From Rehmannia glutinosa (lineage: Eukaryota > Streptophyta > Magnoliopsida > Lamiales > Orobanchaceae), in NCBI GenBank assembly GCA_016081115.2, contig JABTTQ020003464.1, positions 186,001 to 250,000 on the forward strand: a DNA stretch of 64,000 nucleotides, given 5' to 3'. The position numbers and the translations under genes are program-made. Positions 58,475 through 64,000 of the stretch are shown here, in pieces; within the stretch, counting starts at the first letter, position 1, and every line of letters starts with the position of its first letter. The notes beneath the pieces were generated by a model. It was not told where the DNA came from, did no database searches, and saw nothing but the letters and a program-made list of their open reading frames with translations.

Positions 58475-61400
58475 ACAATGGAAGATTCGAAATGGCTCGT
58501 GGACAGCGGATGTTCACGCCATATGACCGGGAGGAGAGAGCTTTTTACCAACATCAAGCTCCAAGAAGAGGGTATGGTCATGTTGAAATGACAAAGGAAA
58601 AATTCTTGGAAATGGAGAAATTGGTAACTCTTCTTTCTCTCTTTTGTAATGTTCTTTTAGTAGAAGGGCTTAAGTTTAATTTGATAAGTGTTAGCCAACT
58701 TTGTGATTCAAATTATGATGTTTCTTTTAATAAAGAAAAATGCCTTATTCTTAAAAATGGTAATATTATTTGTGAAGCAAATAGAAAAGGCAATCTTTAC
58801 AAAATTTGTACTAGTGATTTGGTTAGTCAAAATGTTTCTTGTCTTGTCGCCAATAATGATTTAACGAGTTTATGGCATTTCGGACATGTTGGATACAAGA
58901 ATTTGAAAAATATTTACAAAAACCAACATGTAAAAGGACTACCCAAATTGAATTTTGAAAATCTTGGCTTATGTGACACTTGTCAAAAGAACAAATTAGT
59001 TAAGAGTAATTTTAAGCCCAAAAATGAAATTTCCACTACCAAACCCCTACAATTGCTTCACCTTGATTTGTATGGGGATATTGGTACGGCTAGTCTAAGT
59101 GGAAAACATTACACTTTCGTCATTGTCGATGATTTTTCTAGATATACTTGGGCTCTTTTTCTTGCAAATAAAAGCGATGCCGTTAATGAGTTTGTTAAGT
59201 TGTGTAGACGCATTGAGAATGAAAAGGAAGATACTATTAAAGCTATTCAAGTGATCGAGGCGGAGAATTTGACGGTGAGTTTAGAGTCTTTTGTGAAACC
59301 AAGTGATATACACACAATTTTTCGGCTCCAAGGACACCTCAACAAAATGGTGTAGCCGAAAGGAAGAATCGGACGCTTCAAGAAATGAGTCGGTCCATGC
59401 TCAATGAATTTTCTCTTCCAAAATATTTTTGGGCCGAAGCCGTAAGTACCGCTTTTGCTTTATGTTATTAATCGAGTTTATATTCGTCCTAAAATGAATA
59501 AAACTCCATATGAGCTTTGGAAAGGAAGAACTCCAAATATTAGTTATTTCAAAATATTTGGATGTAAGTGCTTTATTTTGAATACTAAGGATCAATTGGA
59601 CAAACTTGATCCTAAGGCCGATGAAGGAATATTTATGGGGTATTCAACCAAGAGCAAAGCATATCGGGTTTACAACAAGACTAGCATGGTTGTTGAAGAA
59701 TCTATTCATGTCAAATTTAATGAAGCCTCGGGTGTTGAAAGAATACCCAATGACGATAGTGATGAAGAGGATATTGTTGAACCTATTGTTCAAAGTGATG
59801 CTCATAATGATAAACCTTCTATTTCATATGATCAACCTTCAAGTTCAAATGTTCCTCAAGAAGATAGGGTGATATGAATCTTCCCGTAGCATTGAAATTT
59901 AAGGAGATCACCCAAAAGATCTTATTATTGGTGATCCCCTTGATAAAGTAATGACTCGAAGGAATTTTGCCGAGAAAGCTCTTATATCTCAAAAAGAGCC
60001 TAAAAATGCTAAGGAAGCTATTGAGGATGAAGATTGGTTTTGGAAATGCAAGAGGAGTTGAATCAATTTGAAAGAAATGATGTATGGGAATTAGTACCTT
60101 GTCCTTCATCTCAAACAATTATTGGTACAAAATGGATATTCGGAACAAACTTGATGATCAAGGCAACATTGTTCGAAATAATGCAAGGTTAGTAGCTCAA
60201 GGGTATTGTCAAGAAGAAGGTATTGACTATGATGAAACTTTTGCACCCGTAGCACGTTTAGAAGCTATTCGTATTTTACTTGCCTATTCTTGTTTCAAAA
60301 TTTCAAACTTTATCAAATGGATGTTAAATCCGCTTTCTTAAATGGTATTATTCAAGAAGAAGTCTATGTAAAACAACCTCCGGGTTTGAAAATTTTTCTA
60401 GGCCTAATGATGTTTATAAACTTAAAAAGGCTTTGTATGGTTTAAAACAAGCACCCGTATGGCATGGTATGATAGACTTAGCTCTTTCTTTTGCAAAATG
60501 GTTTTACAAGAGGTAAAGTTGATACTACACTCTTTGTTTTTGAAAAAGGGCAAGATTGTTTACTTGTGCAAATTTATGTTGATGATATTATCTTTGGTGC
60601 TACTAATGAATCTTTGTGCAAGAAATTCTCCAAGTTAATGCAAGGTGAATTCGAGATGAGTATGATGGGGGAGCTAAACTTCTTCCTTGACTTCAAATTA
60701 AGCAATGCCAAGAAGGTATTTATATTTCGTAATCAAAGTATACAAAAGAACTTTTGAAGAAGTTCGGCATTGAAGAAGGAAGAACCGTCTCGACTCTATG
60801 GCAACCAATGTCAAAATTGACAAAGATGAAAAAGGCAAGACGGTTGATGAATCCAAGTATCGAGGTATGATTGGTAGTTTACTTTATTTAACCGCTAGTA
60901 GACCGGACATTCTTCATGCCGTATGCCTATGTGCTCGTTTTCAAAGCAATCCAAAAGAATCTCATATGAGTGCCGTTAAACGGATTTTTCGATATTTGAA
61001 AGGCACTATTCAATATGGTTTATTTTATCCAAAGAATGAAAATTTTTCTCTTAAAGGTTATAGTGATTGATTATGCGGGTAATATTGATGATCGGAAAAG
61101 TACTTTAGGATCATGTCAATTTTTAGGCGATTGCCTAGTTTCTTGGTTTTCAAAGAAGCAAAACGTTTTTTCTCTTTCAACGGCCGGGCGAATATATTTC
61201 CGCCGCATTTTGTTGTACTCAACTTCTTTGGATGAAACAAACCTTAGCGGATTACAAATGCTCTTTTGAAAATGTACCTATCTTTTGTGATAATATATCC
61301 GCTATAAATATTGCTCAAAACCCGGTTCATCATAACCGTACTAAACATATTGAGATTCGACATCACTTTCTAAGGGATTGTGTTTCAAAACGAAAAATTG

Positions 61401-61510
61401 AGATATCGTTTGTGCCATCTCAAGATCAATTAGCGGACATTCTTACAAAACCGCTAACTTCCGAGACTTTTTGCGTCAATACGAGCTCGGTTAGGCATAA
61501 TGCATATTGA
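58475..61510 (+). pseudogene. Element C pol, frameshifted
   Basis: Protease VDSGCSRHMTG at about 58495-58530; integrase zinc domain, with its first His pair damaged (LWHFGHVGY where A has LWHRRLGHVGY) and CDTCQKNK intact; core with LHLDLYGD and VDDFSRYTW; reverse transcriptase with YVDD at 60575-60586; RNase H ending LADILTKPL at about 61440. Compared with A, some breaks are shared (integrase near 59270) and many are private, for example GATTGATTATG near 61066 where A reads GATTCGGATTATG. Confidence 0.9.
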
Positions 61511-62724
61511 ATGAGGTCTACGTTTGCATTTTGCATGTTTTTAAAACTTAGGGGCGAAAAATCGGATTTTTGGTTGAAAATTCGGATTTTGAAAAATTTT
61601 GATCAGTTAAATTTGAAGAGGTTGAGGGCAACCGGTCGCCCTCAACGTCGACCGGTCGCCCTCAACCACGACCGGCCGCCCTAGGCTCAATTTTGGTTTA
61701 AGTTCGTTCTGTCTTGAGATTTTGCTTTCACTTCTTTTTGCCATTTTTCGTCCCCTTTGCCAAATGCACACAATTGTCACTCAAAATTGATTTTCATTCA
61801 TTCAATTCATATCTTGGACCTTATATAGCATGTTTATCATCATCATTGCTCATCTTTTCCGATCAAATGGTAAGAATTTTCCTTACTTTGCTCAATTGGG
61901 TTGAACCTTGAGTTTATGGCTTTCTTGTATATTTCTTGATAATTTTTGCTTATAATCTTGATAGCTTAATTATATTGTTGTATTGTATGATGTTTGATGT
62001 GAATTGGTGATGAAATTTTTGGCTTGGATCATTTACAAGGGCTATATACAACTCTTTTTATTTTTCACGCCCACATTGTGTTCGATGAAATGTCACAATG
62101 AAAATTTCAACTTATACATGATTCTCTTTGCTTTCAAAAGTTTTCTATACTTATTGGGATCACGTTTTGCCAATCAAAACAAGTGTATAACTTAATTATA
62201 TTACTTTTGTCCCATTTTTCTTGGATGATGATGCTTTAATTGATCAACGGTTCATAAACCGTCCCTTTGGCGCACTTTTGATATTATTGTATGGTGTTTT
62301 CACCATTCTAACATTTTTTTGATGATTCAAAGGGGAGAAAAGAATATTGGCTCGCTAGCTCAAGAGAAGCTAATAAAAGCTCGTATATTGGCTCGCTAGC
62401 TCAAGAGAAGCTAATAAAAGCTCGTAATAAGTATTGTGGACTCTAATACCTAGTCCATGGCTTGAACCTTGGACTCGCATGACATTGATTATAAGTCTTG
62501 TGATAGGGGGAGCTTCTTAGCTCATGATGCAATCTATATAAGCTTGTTATAGCTTGTGGCTTCTTACTTATAATTATCGTTTGTTGATATGCTCATAAAT
62601 AGGGGGAGCTTTGTATGAAATACTTCTAACGGATAGTTTACTTGTAAAACCGAAAATTTTATTTGGTTTTAAAATCGTCCTCAAGAAAATTGTTTTGGTT
62701 TGTAATCATCAAAAAGGGGGAGTT
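61511..62724 (+). other. Element C post-pol region and polypurine tract
   Basis: Non-coding. At 61625-61690 a unit GGTCGCCCTCAACg(T/C)CGACC is repeated about three times (A has one damaged copy). A 41-bp direct duplication lies at 62344-62384 and 62385-62425. The polypurine tract precedes 62725. Confidence 0.7.
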
Positions 62725-64000
62725 TGTTAGATAAATGTTTTTATCATGATTTTGATGATTATGTTCGACTTTGTTCAAATATGTTTTCAAACCAAAACTA
62801 TGTCCCTAAATGTTGTCTAAATATTTCCGATCAACTTAAAATGTTTTTACTATTTTTCGGAGTATTTCTTGAAGTTTATTTTCAATAAAACATGGGAGAA
62901 CACATTTGTTTTAAGCTCGGCCGGTCGCCCATATAGGGCAACCCGCACTCGAGTTGAGCTAAGAAACGAAAGTGGGACGTAAGAAAACAGCGGGCGACCG
63001 GTCGGCCCAGGTGGGCGACGGTCGACGTGGGCGATCGGTGTGGTCAGCCGTCGGATTTCGGGCGGGCGATTGCACCGCAAGTTGGATTTTTGTTCCGCAC
63101 TTCTTGTTTAAGTAAAAACGCCAAGCGGCAACCGGTCAACTAAAATAAGCGGCACCGGTCTTTTCTTCGACCGGTCCCCCCATGTGTAAAAATTCGCATA
63201 ATTCAATTTCAATCTTATCTCTGCGCGACGGTCGAACCCCTGCATTTATCAAAGAAACTATCCGTTGCGTTTTCAACTTTTCCTATTTTGTGGGATTGAT
63301 TTCTAAAGACTATATTGATGATTTTAAATGGTTTCTTGCAAAGCAAATCACTCCCCAAGGAGGAGCAATGTCCGGAAATCAAAGCCAAGACCTCTCCTAT
63401 AAATAGAGGCTTCATTCAAGCAACAAGATACAACACACTATATACAAGCAAAGAGCAATTGAGCAAACACTTTCATATATCTTGTTGTATTAAGCCTAAG
63501 CACTTTCACTTGCACAAATTTGAGGTCTAGGCTTTCAATTCTTGATTACACTTGTACTCATATTGTATCAATCATTATTGAGTTGTAATCTTGATTTTGG
63601 TCATCATTCAACACAAGACATCCTTGTGAGTATTCTTGTGGTAAGAATACACTTGGGTGATCTAGGCGATAGGTGTTTGAAGGTTGTGGTAATCTTCAAA
63701 GGTGTTGTAAGAGGATTGTGGTAATCCTCGAGGTGGTGTAAGAGGGTTGTGGTAATTCTCAAGGTGTTGTATTAATTTTTAGTAAATTAATAAAATCTTT
63801 TTCTTTTGAAATCCATCCGGATATCTTGGGGTGGTAGAGGATTAGGCCCTAGGTGGGTTGAAATTCTTTAAATCGACGAGTGTTGTTTTATTTTCGCATT
63901 TACATTCTCGTCTTTGTTTGACTTTTCCGAAAAAGAGGGCAAAATCGAAAAACCGAGATAATCTATTCACCCCCTCTAGATTATCGTAGCCACTTGACTA
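62725..64000 (+). repeat. Element C 3' LTR, incomplete at window edge
   Basis: Matches 55591-56792. TATA box at 63398-63405. Hairpins at 63679-63697, 63711-63729 and 63742-63760. U3 has the fullest GC-rich block of the four LTRs (62915-63235). Confidence 0.92.

Larger units (their letters stand above)
34545..64000 (-). mobile_element. SIRE/Maximus-like copia retrotransposon H, interrupted in both LTRs
   Basis: Minus-strand element. The 5' LTR begins inside the window at 55485 and extends right. The primer site is at 55471-55482, gag-pol at about 55383-49990, the post-pol region at 49410-44486, the polypurine tract next to 44486, and the 3' LTR at 34545-44485. The 3' LTR is split by element A and the 5' LTR by element C, so the H LTR sequence present is 34545-34788 plus 43162-44485 (about 1.57 kb) and 55485-55590. 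Matching LTR edges (TAGGTCCCAAGG...GTGTGAGTGTAAGG at 34547 and 55487) prove the pair. The outer left base pair is CG rather than the expected TG. H itself lies inside element K. Confidence 0.85.
55591..64000 (+). mobile_element. Copia retrotransposon C, same family as A, runs to window end
   Basis: 5' LTR 55591-56792, primer site 56795-56807, gag from 56850, pol to about 61510, polypurine tract AAAAAGGGGGAG at 62711, 3' LTR from 62725. The window stops a few bases before the expected end of the 3' LTR. The left flank is CATGT, so a CATGT copy is predicted just outside. Coding sequence is very close to A but with a different set of indels. Confidence 0.92.

Overview
The window is nuclear DNA of a flowering plant, most likely a eudicot. 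It is AT-rich and intron-scale, with no bacterial gene organisation. It carries an actin-derived sequence, a cytokinin-biosynthesis gene of the plant adenylate isopentenyltransferase (IPT) family, and plant-type Ty1/copia, hAT, Mutator, Harbinger, CACTA and Stowaway-like transposons. I cannot name the species.

Left part (1-17.8 kb): gene-poor DNA full of small transposons. It holds a CACTA subterminal-repeat block (2.2-2.5 kb), a copia LTR fragment (to 3.19 kb), an intronless actin pseudogene broken by many frameshifts (4.06-5.20 kb, minus), and several non-autonomous DNA elements with recognisable termini and target-site duplications (TSDs): hAT-like at 8.80, 12.58 and 16.77 kb, Harbinger/Tourist-like at 16.20 kb.

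Middle (17.8-24.5 kb): a Mutator-like MITE with a 9-bp TSD is split by a minus-strand copia element (element D). D has two near-identical LTRs but has lost gag and protease. One of its LTRs carries a later hAT-like insertion.

Only probable host gene (24.75-26.4 kb, plus): an IPT gene with a TATA box, a probable 5'-leader intron containing a tRNA-derived SINE, and an uninterrupted family-like protein except for two single-base deletions. Both deletions fall in the same word (CCGAT read as CGAT), so they may be consensus errors rather than real lesions.

Right part (26.4-64 kb): more MITEs, then a three-level retrotransposon nest. Copia element K (LTR-gag-protease) is cut at 34.54 kb by H, a minus-strand SIRE/Maximus-like copia element with about 11 kb of internal sequence, including about 5 kb beyond pol where that lineage carries an env-like ORF. 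Each LTR of H is itself interrupted, at a different position, by a copy of one further copia family: A (34.79-43.16 kb, complete, TSD GACTT) and C (55.59 kb to beyond the window end). A and C are plus strand with initiator-Met-tRNA primer sites, gag, pol, polypurine tract and about 1.2-kb LTRs.

The most noteworthy signals are: a tandem array of small covarying hairpins inside the transcribed R region of the A/C LTRs; a conserved non-Met primer-site candidate next to the D and K LTRs that is complementary to a segment of the same LTR (possible self-priming); four tiny poly(A)-ended insertions flanked by 12-17-bp direct repeats; and copy-to-copy differences concentrated at CG-containing words.
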